Source: Agelas oroides (taxonomy: Eukaryota; Porifera; Demospongiae; Agelasida; Agelasidae). Taken from it: a stretch of 64,000 bases of DNA. The stretch is taken from assembly GCA_949130485.1 (NCBI GenBank), contig OX422187.1, positions 3,192,159 through 3,256,158 of the forward strand. Direction: 5' to 3'. The position numbers and the translations under genes are program-made. Below the pieces are notes generated by a model, which had not been told where the DNA came from, did no database searches, and saw only the letters and a program-made list of their open reading frames with translations. Below are positions 1-10,915 of this stretch, piece by piece (position 1 is the first letter of the stretch; each line of letters opens with the position of its first letter).

Positions 1-260
1 GAGACTACCTGCGTAACAAAGCTGCGTTGGTGGATTATGCTGCATTGTTTTTCCCACTCAAAAAAAAAATTCCACTGTGTTCCAAAATGCAAGTAAAACA
101 ATCTCTAGGGATTGTTTGAGGGGTTGTTTGTGTAATGTACCAGAAAGGTGCATGCCCCACTTTCAGTTTCCTTATAAGGATGCATTCATTGAGTACCCAT
201 CATATTTATATGCTCCTAATTCCAGACTATAAACAAACAACACCTCCCAACAAAACAACC
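1..260 (+). other. 5' flank of calpain-15
   Basis: This is non-coding sequence upstream of the chosen calpain-15 start. The reading frame stays open back to an ATG at 135, but residues translated from 135-260 are not zinc-finger-like. The ATG at 261 has A at -3 and lies 16 residues before the first RanBP2 finger, so 135-260 is read as 5' UTR. No TATA box or other promoter element was recognised. Confidence 0.5.
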
Positions 261-3200
261 ATGACAGCAGTTTTGCAGCGCTGGAGAACTGAGAAAGATA
301 AAGTGACGTGGACTTGTTCTGCGTGTACTACTGTCAACGATGATCACAATGTGAACTGTACTGTGTGCTTGAGTGCAAAGCCAGGTGAGAAACTTGATCT
401 TCGTCGTGAACAAGAAAGTGCACTCACCAAGGGGAAGGTAGAACGGAGTTTTGGAGAAAGGGTTTTGTCTTTATTCTCCAGACGTCCTCTTGATTGGAGG
501 TGTCCTGTTTGCACAAACAAGAATGGAGGTTACTATACAAATTGTACAGCATGTGGGTTTTTGAAGTTGGATGAAAAATCTAAAGTAAATGAAACAGATG
601 AAGACGGCCTTCTTGGCAGCATTACCAGTTGGTTTAAACGCAAGATATCGCAGGAGGACTTTGGTAAGCAGGGTGCGGCCAAGAACAGCCAGCCAGTCTT
701 GTGGGAGTGTCAAGAATGTACTTTTGCCGAGAATCCGGACAGCGTTGACAAGTGCAAGATGTGTGACACTAAGAGACCAACGATTAGTGTGGATGAAGGA
801 TATGTACATCCTGCCAATAGCTCTGAAGAAGATTGGCAATCACAGTTGGATACACAGCACCTTGACTCTGATGGTCGTTGCCCCTCTACGCGCTCCCACA
901 TCAGTGACTCGGGAATCTTCTCGCCAAGAACAACCCCTCATCAAACAAGCACTTCTACAGATTATCTAAAAGAGGACGGCTTGGAACATTGTGACTCACC
1001 GTTACCCGTACCTTTGGAGGATACCAGTAGTAGGAACTATGCCACCGGACACAGGCGGAAACTTTCCCCTCCTAACGGCTCTCGTTCTAAAACCACTCCT
1101 GGTAACTCAATTCAAGATGACATAGATGACATTTCACAATCTGATTCCAATTCATCAGCCGCTGTGCACAAGTGTGGTGTGCATGTAACGCCTTCAGTGG
1201 ACCCCAATCCGTCCTCTGCGTTCCTTGGTGCAGCTGGTGGTCAGGAGATTTGGAGGTGTTCTGTGTGTGGGGCATTTAACCGTACCTTGAGGGACCTGCC
1301 AAGGTGCTACATCTGTGGGATAGGTGAGGCACCGCAGGCTGTCTGTCCCACAGTACACTCGGCTCCTCCACCTTCTTCTGGAGGGGTTGACCAACATCAA
1401 GGTGTGTGTGGTGGAGAGCACACTGCTGTAAGACATTTAGAATCGGTGCCACAGTCCGTCCAGGTACAAGCTTATGAGCATGAGAGGCAACACCAGTCTC
1501 AGAGTCAGTATTCAATTTGGAATCAGTCTCAATATCAGTATCATCAGGATCAATGTCGTGATCAGTATCAGGATCATGGTCAGTATCATCAGGATCAGTA
1601 TCATCAGAGTCACTCTCAATATCAGTATCATCGGGATCGATATCAGGGTCAGGATCAAAGTCAGGATCGGTATCATCATTACCAGGATCATCAGGCTCGA
1701 TATCAGGATCAGTATCATCAGAGTCAGCGTCAACATCAGCAGCTGGCCAATCCCAATATCCATGATAATGTCAACACTCTTCCACCTATACAAGAAAACT
1801 TGTACCCACAACATCAATCACAACAAAATCAGCAACATAAACAACAATATAAACAACAACAACAACAACATAAACAGTCACAACCTCCACAGCGATCTTC
1901 CATAGCATTGGAATCACCCAAGTATGCACACCGTCGTCTCTTGCACAATAGCAAAGGCACCTCCTCCTCCATGACGTTTGAGGACTCCATGTGTAGATCC
2001 ACTGCCAAGGGAAGCTGCACCCAACTTGTATCAGTGCTGAGACACAAGGATGAAGAGAAGGCACATAAAGTGTATGAGGAAATCAGGAAGTACTGTCAGA
2101 AGGTGAGACCTGTCAACTTGTAGTTTTCAGATCACCCCTGTTGATCTTGGAGCTAAAATCAATGTACTCTGAGTGTAGCCTCGTTCCCAGGCCACTCCCA
2201 GATTTTATCTTGCAGCTGTGGAGAAAAACCGATTTTTCTCCACAGCTGCGAGGTAAAATGTGGGAGTGGCCTGGGAACGAGGCTACACTGAGTGTTGGTC
2301 AGTGTAAATTGTTGTGCTTATTGCAGTAGGTGATATATAGCCTCATTCTCAGCTTCCTCTCCAGCTGTTCAGCACACAGTGTGACTGAAAAGCTGGTGAG
2401 GAGCCTGGGAACGAGGCTACACTGAGTGTTGGTCAGTGTAAATTGTTGTGCTTATTGCAGTAGGTGATATATAGCCTCATTCTCCGCTTCCTCTCCAGCT
2501 GTTCAGCACACGGTGTGACTGAAAAGCTGGTGAGGAGCCTGGGAACGAGGCTAGGTGGTATATAATTGAGTTGAGGGTGGGAAAGAGTTAGGGAAGCTGG
2601 TACGATGCAGAGGATGGGATGAGGATCAAACAAGTTGCATTACAGTGGAACTGAAAAAAAAAAAAAGAATCGTACAATGTACTTTGCAAATTATTCACGA
2701 GGGAATGGTATACAGTTAGGACGTGCATGCATGGTGGAGTTCTGCTGATAAATTCTTCTGTGTGGGTATTGTCTCTGCTACAGTCAGGATGTAAATAAGA
2801 AGGAGGAAGGTCGCAAAATGCAACACCCGATCACTGTAGCAGCATGTTAATTTACTGGTACCTTCCCCCCCCAATGCTACGTCATTGACTTATTATTGTA
2901 TCTCTCCGCAGCACCGTGAGGCATTTACAGATCCAGATTTCCCCCCTGCGGACAAGTCCCTCTACATCAATCCCAAGGCACCAGTTGGACACTGGAAGGT
3001 AGCACAGTGGCTGAGGCCAGGTCACATCACGGACGAGCACGGCTATTCCTCTGTGCAGTGGGCAGTCTCCCGTAACCCTGGCCCCGATGATATCGCCCAA
3101 GGTGTCCTGGGAAACTGCTGGTGAGTGACCTTAACTTACTCCTAAACTTTGAGCTATATATGGGTGGTAGATAGCCTCGTTCCCAGGCCGTTCCCGCCTC

Positions 3201-6200
3201 CAGTTTTTGATCGCTTGCAGTATAAAAACGGAGGGGAAGGCCTGGGAGAAAGAGTTACGTGCGTGACGTCAGGTAGACATGAGGGTAGACGTGAGGGGGG
3301 CGGTGCCCGACGAAGAATCTCGAGGTCCTTCTTGTAATATCTTGTCCAAGAACTTGAGACTGTAACATTCGAAAGACAGCGTCAATACAGCTCGTTGTTT
3401 GGTAGACTCGAGGCTGATCAACGCAAAGTTTGTGAATTACAACGATCGGGCACCGCCCCCCTCACGTCTACCTGACGTCACACACGTGACTCTTTCTCCC
3501 AGGCCTTCCCCTCCGTTTTTATACTGCAAGCGATCAAAAACTGGAGGCGGGAACGGCCTGGGAACAAGGCTAGGTGGTAGAGGTAGTACTACTGATCTCA
3601 GCGGTAGAAGGTCACATGTTCCTGTGATGTGGTATGTCCAGCCTGTTGTAGTTGTGTACATGTGCCTGGTATTGTGGATATAGTCACATGATGGGCTGAT
3701 TTGATAGAGTGGGAAAACTCTACCTCTTGCTATACTGCTATTATTCCCTATGTATCACCATACTACAAAGCTATACCGGAAATATCACCAAGTTTGTTGC
3801 CATCTGTATTGTTATGAGTGCGCAGTACAATGGCAACAAACGAATGGTATGCCAATGGTACTGATTACGTGTTCTCATGTGACTTATAGTAAAAAAAAAA
3901 TACGCCTTTTTATAAACTGCATGCAGCTGCAAAGCTTCCCCATTGACTCCCATACATTCGTAATATTATTTATTTTGAAATTATAAGATCCTCACTTTTG
4001 ATCTCTCACACAACATCACTAACAGCACAATATGATTGTCTAGGCCTTATGAACCGCTACATGGTACTCATAAGCTCCTGAGTGTATTGATCCATTATTG
4101 TACTCTCATTGCCGAATGTTTCTCAGGGTGCTCAGTGCGTTGACGGTCATTGCAGAGAAGGGAGAGTTGATAGAGAACATCCTTATCACTAAGGAGGTAG
4201 GTGGGGTGCTGCCAGTTCCACCGACCACTGTTTGTTGTACTTTCTGTGGGTGGAGCTTAATACTCACCACATGCTCCCTCCCTCCCTCCATCCATCCCTC
4301 CCTCCCTCCCTCCCTCCCTCCCTCCCTCCCTCCCTGCCTCCCTCCCTCCCTCCCTCCCTCCCTCCCTCCCTCCCTCCCTCCCTCCCTCCCTCCCTCCCTC
4401 CCTCCCTCCCTCCCTCCCTCCCTCCCTCCCTCACTCCATCCTCCCCAGTACTGTCCAGTGGAGGGTGCGTATCAAGTACGCCTCTGTAAGGATGGGCGAT
4501 GGGAGGTGATACTGGTGGACGATAGCTTCCCCTGCTTCAAGAACAAAGAACTTGTCTTCTCAAAGGCAAGAAGCAACGCAACATTAGACCTTTTCAGTGT
4601 GGCCCATTGTGTGAGAGTGTGTGTGTGAATACTTTATATACATGTAGCTAATAGGGGTGTGATTATGTGACCATTAACACTAGGTGCTAGCAGAGTGAGT
4701 ATGGTGGGGATTTGACAGTTTGATATTTCAAGGAAAGCAGAGAGAGATGGCTGACTCCGTCCTGATCCTTCTTCTACAGGCTCATCGTAAGCAACTGTGG
4801 GTGCCCCTGATAGAGAAGGCCATCGCTAAGCTGTATGGTAGCTACGAGGCTCTGAACGCAGGCAGGGTGCTTTCTGGACTGTCCATCCTAACCGGGCTAC
4901 CCTGCGAGAAGATCTACTTGAAAAGTGAGTTGAGCAGTGTTCACAGAGTCACTCTGTCACCTTAAACACTGACCTAGCCGACAGTGGCTCTCTGAGGAAT
5001 GTGTTTTTGAATTTTTGGAAACCCAAAAGTACCTGCCTCCCATTATTAACTCAAAGGACAACAAAACATCTGTTTCTATACGGTTTTGTCCTGGCCTTGT
5101 TGTATACCAGACCTCCACAACAACATTAGTGATTTGCACAATGGCCTGGTACATTTCATTGCACACAGCTCAATTTTACGTAATTTTGTTTGTCACCAGA
5201 TGATGCGACCTGTTTCAAGTTGTTTCAACACTGTTGTACTTGTTTGTGCAATATGGCATTATTTAGCAATCATTACCTAATATGGCATTATTTAGCAATC
5301 ATTACCTGAAGTACATGTTATGGTACTGTGTGATACAAAGTACCAGGCCTTCTGTGTAATTTTGATACTGCAAGCATAGCCTGTGATTTGCCCCTAAAGT
5401 GTAAACAATGTGCTAGGAACCCCCTAAATAAACTGACTTTGGGTATTTCCTCCTGAATTCCACCTCAATCAGAAGGGATTTTATGAATCATGTTAGTGCA
5501 TACTTTACCCTTTATTGTTCCCAGAGCAATCTTCGAATGATGAAGAAACCGACCATGACCTTATTTGGGCACAGCTGCTGAGCTTCAGAGATTCAGGGTA
5601 TGATTGATATACACATATGTACAAGTATGGGTGGGGGGGATAGGATGTGGGGGCTATAAAACCATTATGTCACAGTTTCAAAATTGCGGGGAAACATAGA
5701 TACTACGTGAACTGAAAGCTATGTAGATTAAAAAATAGTTTACAAAAGTCTCATTTGAGTGGCAATATTAATCGGAGATTCCAAGTCTCTGACTTAATTC
5801 ATTTGGGGGAAATATTATGTGGTGTAATCTCCTTTCCCCTCCAGGTTTCCGATGGGTGCATCATGTGGTGGGCATAATATCAATGAACAGGAGTACTATG
5901 ACGTAGGGCTGGAGCCTAACCACGCCTACTCCATCCTTGACGTGCAACAAATCAACAACAGAGAAAGGTGACTCCATTAATACTGGTAGCTACTGGTACT
6001 AGGACACTCTACCTAGTCTCGTTCCCAGGCCACATATGAAAACCAACAAGTGGCCTGGGAATGAGGCTGATTTTCCACCTGTGTTGTGTGTGAGTAGCCT
6101 CGCTCCCAGGCTCTACTCTGCACCCTGGAGAAAGATGTATAGAGAAGAAGGAGGCAAGGGGAGAGCCTAGGAATGAGGCTACGTTTTGAGTGGCATGGAT

Positions 6201-9200
6201 ACAATTTGGGTTGTGAATCAGGTAAGATTAGCAGCAAGGAGTCTTGAAGGAGGAAAGCGATAGAGAAGGAAATTGGAGAGAGGGGAAGGAGGATGAAGGA
6301 AAGTGTCTAGTTTTTGTGGTTCTTGGAATTTCCTGACTGCATGTACTTGCAATTTTAATAATTCCAAGTTCACATTCATCCTTCCCAGGTTGATCCGTCT
6401 GCGTAATCCGTGGGGCAAGTACTCTTGGAAAGGGAAGTGGTCGGACAACGACACACGATGGACCCCCAAACTGCGAGACAAGCTACAGGTCATGGGTGCT
6501 GAGGCAGGCATCTTCTGGATGGACATATGGGACTTTTTCAAGTGAGCAGACAGTTTGCAACCTAGCCTCATTCCCAGGCCTTTGCAGTGTTTGTCGCTTG
6601 CAGTATAAAATTTGTGTTACTGGTTTGTACCGGGATTCCAGCTCTTTGTCCGCTTCATCATGAGTTTACTGTCACAGTTTACTGCACGTGTTGGACCTGT
6701 TTTAAGTGGTTTGAACTCTGTCCTATTTGTCCGTGCGTCATAGCAATATTGAGCATTCGCTATCTGATGATGCAAGAACACATATGGTGACACGTATCAC
6801 ATGATGAAATGTACCAGCCCTTCTGTGCAAATGTCATACTGCAAGTAACGAACTGCTGCAGAGGCCTGGGAATGAGAAGCTACTGTGGCCACCGTCATCC
6901 AGGCGATTCCAGGGTAGCCAGCCATGTGGCATAGCCTTGTTCCCAGACTCCAATTTTTCGAACGGGCCTGGGAACAAGGCTAATGGTGGCAGTATGCATC
7001 TCAATGTTTGTAATGATTGGTGAGCACACAACAACTAGTCTTGTTCCCAGGCTTTGCCCGGCTTTACATCGCTTGCAGTACAGGTGAAAGAAAGCTCAGC
7101 AGGGGCATGGGTGGCCTCATTCCCAGGCTCTCTCCTTTGAGGCTAGGACCTGGGAATGGGGCTAGGACCTGGGACTGAGGCTAGGACCTTGGAATGAGGC
7201 TAAGACCTGGGAATGTGGCTAGGACCTGGGAATGGGGCTAGGAAAAAGAATGCATGGGTCCATTCTTGGCAAGCACACACAGTAGCTGGGCAATATCAGC
7301 TCTTGCTTATAGACATGAGCGGGAGAATTCCCTATTCCCTTCAGAAAGTTGCCTGTGAAGTCTTGGGGAGTGTTCATTCAATTAGTCTATATTGGAATTA
7401 GTTTTGTCTGGTTAATAAATGGAATTGTTTACTAGTTATCTTCTGCCAGGAGCTCAGGAAATGTATTATTAGGGGTGTTGTGCATGGCAGCAACTCTTCT
7501 GCCAGGAGCCCAGGAAATGTATTATTAGGGGTGTTGTGCATGGCAGCAACTCTTCTGCCAGGAGCCGGGAAATGTATTATTAGGGGTGATGTGCATGGCA
7601 GCAACTCTTCTGCCAGGAGCCAAGGAAATGTATTATTAGGGGTGATGTGCATGGCAGCAACTCTTCTGCCAGGAGCCGGGAAATGTATTATTAGGGGTGT
7701 TGTGCATGGCAGCAACTCTTCTGCCAGGAGCCAAGGATATGTATTATTAGGGGTGATGTGCATGGCAACTCTTTGCCTAGCTTCACTAGCCTCATTCCCA
7801 GCCTCATTCCCAGCCCTAGCCTTGTACCCAGGCCACGTGGGAGGAGGGAAAAGTGGCCTGGTATCCACTGTTTGCGCATGCGCGAAAAACCCCATGATTT
7901 CATGGGGTATCGTATACCATCGTTTACGAACCGTTAATCTTTACCGTATACTGGCGTATAGCTCTGAAGCACGTCCGTCTCAAGCTTATCCCGCGAACAT
8001 GGCAGGTAAAAGCGAGGACTTTGATAAAGCGCTCAAGTTGCTACGGGACTCTGCCGTTTGTTTTCAACTACAAGCACAGTGACGGTGGAACCGGCGGTGG
8101 TTGTAGCGTAGTCCTTGTCGTGTCACCCCTTGTGTCTCTGATAATGGAAGCCATCGCCGTGTAAACACAGCTGCCACGCTGCAAGACGTATATCTAGTTT
8201 GGTAATTTCTCCGCATAACAACCACGTGTAACTTGTCCATAATCGGACTCATTCGCGGAAGATTTCCGGAATCGTTCGTGCATGCCCAAACAGTGGATAC
8301 CAGGCCAGCTCCCACGTGGCCTGGGTACGAGGCTATCCCAGCCCAAGCTTTCAGTGATGGGAATGACACTATTTCAGTATTATTTTCTCTTTCTCTTATT
8401 TGTTGATTGTGCTAACCACTTTTCCTTTCTGTTTCTGTGTGTAGCTATTTCTGTGAGGTGGACGTTTGCAAACACCGCCCTCACTGGTACTCCACTCGTA
8501 TGGAGGGGAGGTTACTGCCGTACGCTCCAAGCCAATGCAGTCTGCTCACATTTGAGGCCACCATGACCACCGAGGTGGAAATTAGCCTCTACCAGCCCAG
8601 CCTGAGGTGAGGAGAGGGAAGGAAGGAGGGGTAGGGTGTGGGAGGAAGGAAGGAGGAGGAAAGGAAGGAGGAGGAGGATTGTGTAGAGAAAACATAGCCT
8701 TGTTCCCAGGCTACCCCCAGATTTTGTCTCATAGCCATTTTCTCCACAGCTACATGATAAGATCTGGCAAGAGAATACATAGGACATGGGAAAGGGAGGA
8801 TGGTTGGAAGAGAGGACGGTTGGAAGAGAGGATGGTTGGAAGGGAGGACGGTTGGAAGGGAGGATGGTTGGAAGGGAGGATGGTTGGAAGGGAGGATGGT
8901 TGGAGGGAGGATGGTTGGAAGGGAGGATGGTTGGAAGGGAGGATGGTTGGAGGGAGGATGGTTGGAGGGAGGATGGTTGGAAGGGAGGACGGTTGGAAGA
9001 GAGGATGGTTGGAAGAGAGGATGGTTGGAAGAGAGGATGGTTGGAAGGGAGGATGGTTGGAGGGAGGATGGTTGGAGGGAGGATGGTTGGAAAGGAGGAT
9101 GGTTGGAAGGGAGGATGGTTGAAAGGGAGGATGGTTGGAAGGGAGGATGGTTGGAAGGGAGGATGGTTGGAGGGAGGGTAGAGAATGTGGATTCAAGAAT

Positions 9201-9456
9201 CTCCAATTTGCACGAATGAAAGTTAGTCTGTGATCTTTGTTGTGCAGAGTCACATGCATGCATTGTACATTCCCACTCCAGAGTTGTTGTAGTTTACTGT
9301 GCTCCATGCTGATAAGAAACAAAGGGGTGTGCACAGTCAGTGTACCAGTACTACATCATTTTTGCAGCATGTGCAGTTCTCTTATCAGCTTCCACTACAG
9401 TGATTTACTGACACATTTATGTCCCTTTGCTCCGACGTGCACACACACGCACGCAT

Positions 9457-9498
<42 letters not shown>

Positions 9499-10915
9499 TC
9501 ACTCACTCACTCACTCACTCACTCACACACACACCAGGGGTGATCCTACCTCCAAAAACCTGGTGGACTTGGCCGTCCTTGTGCTACGCTACCCTGCAGC
9601 TGATGGCATTTCCACAGATCGTAAAGGCTCCATCCCCCTCCCTGTCTCCTGCGCCATTTCCAGTGGAAGCCACATTGAGAACATTGTCACATGCTCAGGA
9701 CTCTTGGAGGCCGGGAAGTACGCCATCCTTCCCCTCTCCTTCTGCCATTGGCGACCTCACTCTGTGAAATTCACCTCCTCTGGATCGGACCCCAAGAGAA
9801 AGCGTGCCAAGACAAGTCGGGTAGATGAGGAGTCTATTCCCTATACTGTGGCACTTTTTAGCGCGAGAGAGTTGTACTATGAAAACCATGTGCTTACACG
9901 ACCGGGATTCCTGGCTGAATCACTCTATCTTTTGGCCGAAAAGATTGGGACAAAGTCCAAGGTGAGTTGTCGTAAACATCTTCAATTCCCTCAGCTGAAA
10001 ATAGACATAATTATGTTGTTTGTTACAACATGCGTAGAGGGTTGTGAGGGCGGGTGGTCATAGCTCAGTGGTAGAACACTGGCAGCTCAAGCCCCCTGGT
10101 TTCATTCCTGGTGATGCTTTTCAAAACACAACTTTGTGAGGCCAGTTTGAACGGGCCTGGGAATGAGGCTATGTATATGTGTGCTGGCCTTGCAGTTTAA
10201 TCCCCTCACCTTTGAGACAACGTTCCTCCATTACACTCCCACCTTTCCTTCCCTCTCCCTCCTCCCCACCCATCAGCCATTTCCCAAGATGCTGCTCTAC
10301 GAGGTCTACCTGAAGCACTCCTGTCGGATCCTGGTGGCTGCCAACCACGACCCTCACTACCATTTTTTTGTCACCTGCAATGGCATGGACAGCTCCAACA
10401 TTGTGTCAACCAGGGGAGAGCTGCACACTGAAGACTGTGTACCTCCCATGCACAGGTGTGTGGCTGTGTGTGACTTATCTGTACTCATGAACAGTGGTAC
10501 AAGTCTTGTGTATGCACAGTGCATGATGACCTCATACTTATGTGTGTGTGTGACCGCACACTTAACAACTGTATTATCACCCGCTCTTCCTCCCTCTCAC
10601 ACACACACACGTGCACACACACATACACACATGCACACACACACACACATGCACACTCACGTGTCCGCACACGCGTGCACACATACACACACAAACACAC
10701 ACACATACACACACACACACATGTACACACACACACACAGGCAAGTTATTCTTGTGATCACACAACTCGAAGTCACTCAGCCATACAGTGTGTCTATGAG
10801 GATTGAGTTCAACTCCTCCCGGACCAATGCAGCAGGGGAGTGGGGGGCCACCCACTGGCCAGAGCTGCACCAAGACATCATGGAGCTTCACTCTCCAAGA
10901 CTAATCCTGAACTAA
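261..10915 (+). CDS. CAPN15: Calpain-15 / small optic lobes (SOL) cysteine protease, complete, 12 exons
   Basis: This is a non-classical, cytosolic calpain protease. Exons: 261-2102, 2912-3120, 4127-4196, 4449-4565, 4780-4924, 5525-5597, 5845-5967, 6389-6541, 8445-8606, 9538-9961, 10277-10455, 10741-10915. All phases agree and the total is 3672 nt, or 1223 residues (human CAPN15 is about 1086). Exon 1 encodes four RanBP2-type zinc fingers (residues 17-36, 79-98, 148-168, 331-352), known ubiquitin-binding modules in this family. A Gln/His/Tyr-rich stretch follows (about 410-540). The protease domain starts near 590. The triad is Cys683 in GNCW (exon 2), His845 in NHAYS (exon 7) and Asn866 in RLRNPWG (exon 8), so the enzyme looks active. 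Exons 9-12 encode the SOL-homology C-terminus, including NIVSTRGEL. Intron 4 uses a GC donor (4566) instead of GT. The exon 11 acceptor could also be 12 nt downstream, at 10289. Introns hold many MITEs and microsatellites. Confidence 0.95.
2176..2285. mobile_element. MULE-type MITE (TAGCCTCG family), hairpin form
   Basis: This is a 110-bp near-perfect palindrome in calpain-15 intron 1. Its ends are TAGCCTCGTTCCCAGGCC and the complement. It is flanked by CTCTGAGTG (2167-2175) and CACTGAGTG (2286-2294), a 9-bp target-site duplication with one mismatch. The inner arms include CTCCACAGCTGCGAG, shared with the copy at 16221-16309. Confidence 0.85.
2287..2554. repeat. 134-bp tandem duplication containing a MITE copy
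   Basis: Two nearly identical units (2287-2420 and 2421-2554) each contain a TAGCCTCATTCTC...GGGAACGAGGCT hairpin element. The duplication happened after the MITE inserted. The rest of intron 1 (to 2911) shows no coding signal. Confidence 0.8.
3172..3572. mobile_element. MULE-like element with about 150-bp terminal inverted repeats and exact 9-bp TSD
   Basis: This 401-bp element in calpain-15 intron 2 begins TAGCCTCGTTCCCAGGCCGT and ends with its complement. The inverted repeats extend inward through CGCTTGCAGTATAAAAACGG and a CRE-like TGACGTCA to GGGCGGTGCCCGA. About 100 bp of unique sequence sits in the centre. The flanks GGTGGTAGA (3163-3171) and GGTGGTAGA (3573-3581) are an exact 9-bp duplication. 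Confidence 0.9.
4264..4437 (+). repeat. (CCCT)n microsatellite ending at a splice acceptor
   Basis: About 170 bp of almost pure CCCT lies in calpain-15 intron 3 and merges into the CCCCAG acceptor of exon 4 (4448), so it forms the polypyrimidine tract. Reading frames across it (4098-4628) are repeat artefacts apart from the real exons 3 and 4 they overlap. Confidence 0.9.
5090..5380. repeat. Dispersed repeat, related to 6567-6884
   Basis: This intron 5 sequence shares blocks with the element in intron 8. Examples are ACCTGTTTCAAGTTGTTT against ACCTGTTTTAAGTGGTTT, and the CTTCTGTG...ATACTGCAAG end. It contains an internal duplication (ATGGCATTATTTAGCAATCA twice). It looks like a degenerate copy of the larger TAGCCTC element. 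Confidence 0.55.
6567..6884. mobile_element. Long TAGCCTC-family element
   Basis: It begins TAGCCTCATTCCCAGGCCT and GTCGCTTGCAGTATAAA, and ends with TACTGCAAG...GGCCTGGGAATGAG, giving inverted ends around about 230 bp of interior. It lies in calpain-15 intron 8. Further partial family ends occur at 6013-6067, 6098-6180, 6931-6982 and 7037-7220. Confidence 0.6.
7446..7775 (+). repeat. Minisatellite, unit about 54-56 bp, about 6 copies
   Basis: The unit contains TCTTCTGCCAGGAGCC and GGAAATGTATTATTAGGGG followed by ATGTGCATGGCAGCAAC. Units differ by a few substitutions and a 2-bp indel. Open frames across it on both strands are artefacts of the repeat. Confidence 0.9.
7817..8335. mobile_element. 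Pack-MULE-like element with internal captured sequence
   Basis: This 519-bp element lies in calpain-15 intron 8. Its ends TAGCCTTGTACCCAGGCCAC and TAGCCTCGTACCCAGGCCAC (other strand) continue as inverted repeats for about 60 bp, to CAGTGGATACCAGGCC and the CCACTGTTTG region. The flanks TCCCAGCCC (7808-7816) and TCCCAGCCC (8336-8344) are an exact 9-bp duplication. The interior (about 7880-8270) is unrelated to the other MITEs. It is CpG-rich in places and holds an ATG in good context at 7999 opening a 27-codon frame (to 8082) beginning [18 protein letters not shown], which resembles the 5' end of a host gene. Capture is inferred, because the source gene is not in this window. Confidence 0.8.
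8786..9178 (+). repeat. Purine-rich minisatellite (GGAAGGGAGGATGGTT)
   Basis: About 390 bp of 12- and 16-bp units, GGATGGTTGGAAGGGA and GGATGGTTGGAG, lie in calpain-15 intron 9. Long frames on both strands in it are artefacts. A truncated TAGCCTTGTTCCCAGG element precedes it at 8696. Confidence 0.9.
9441..9537 (+). repeat. (CA)n/(CTCA)n tract forming the 3' end of intron 9
   Basis: A CA repeat and a CTCA repeat run directly into the CACCAG acceptor of calpain-15 exon 10 at 9537, in place of an ordinary polypyrimidine tract. Confidence 0.85.
10052..10137 (+). repeat. tRNA-derived SINE-like copy
   Basis: It has an A-box-like TAGCTCAGTGGTAGAAC and a degenerate B box (GGTTTCATTCC), about 35 nt apart as in a tRNA. 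The element is not foldable as a functional tRNA because the stems do not pair. It belongs to the same family as 15778, 26331, 46175 and 49393. It lies in calpain-15 intron 10, beside a TAGCCTC-family end at 10154-10172. Confidence 0.6.
10597..10740 (+). repeat. (CA)n tract forming the 3' end of intron 11
   Basis: Imperfect CA repeats run directly to the ACACAG acceptor of the last calpain-15 exon (10741). Confidence 0.85.

Noticed and set aside
135-260. N-terminal extension of calpain-15 from the ATG at 135
   Set aside because: The peptide is low in charged residues and unlike the family, and the ATG at 261 has a better context just before zinc finger 1.
8589-9334. Long Pro/Ser/His and Gly/Glu/Trp frames on both strands
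   Set aside because: They come from the GGATGGTTGGAAGGGA minisatellite in a calpain-15 intron.
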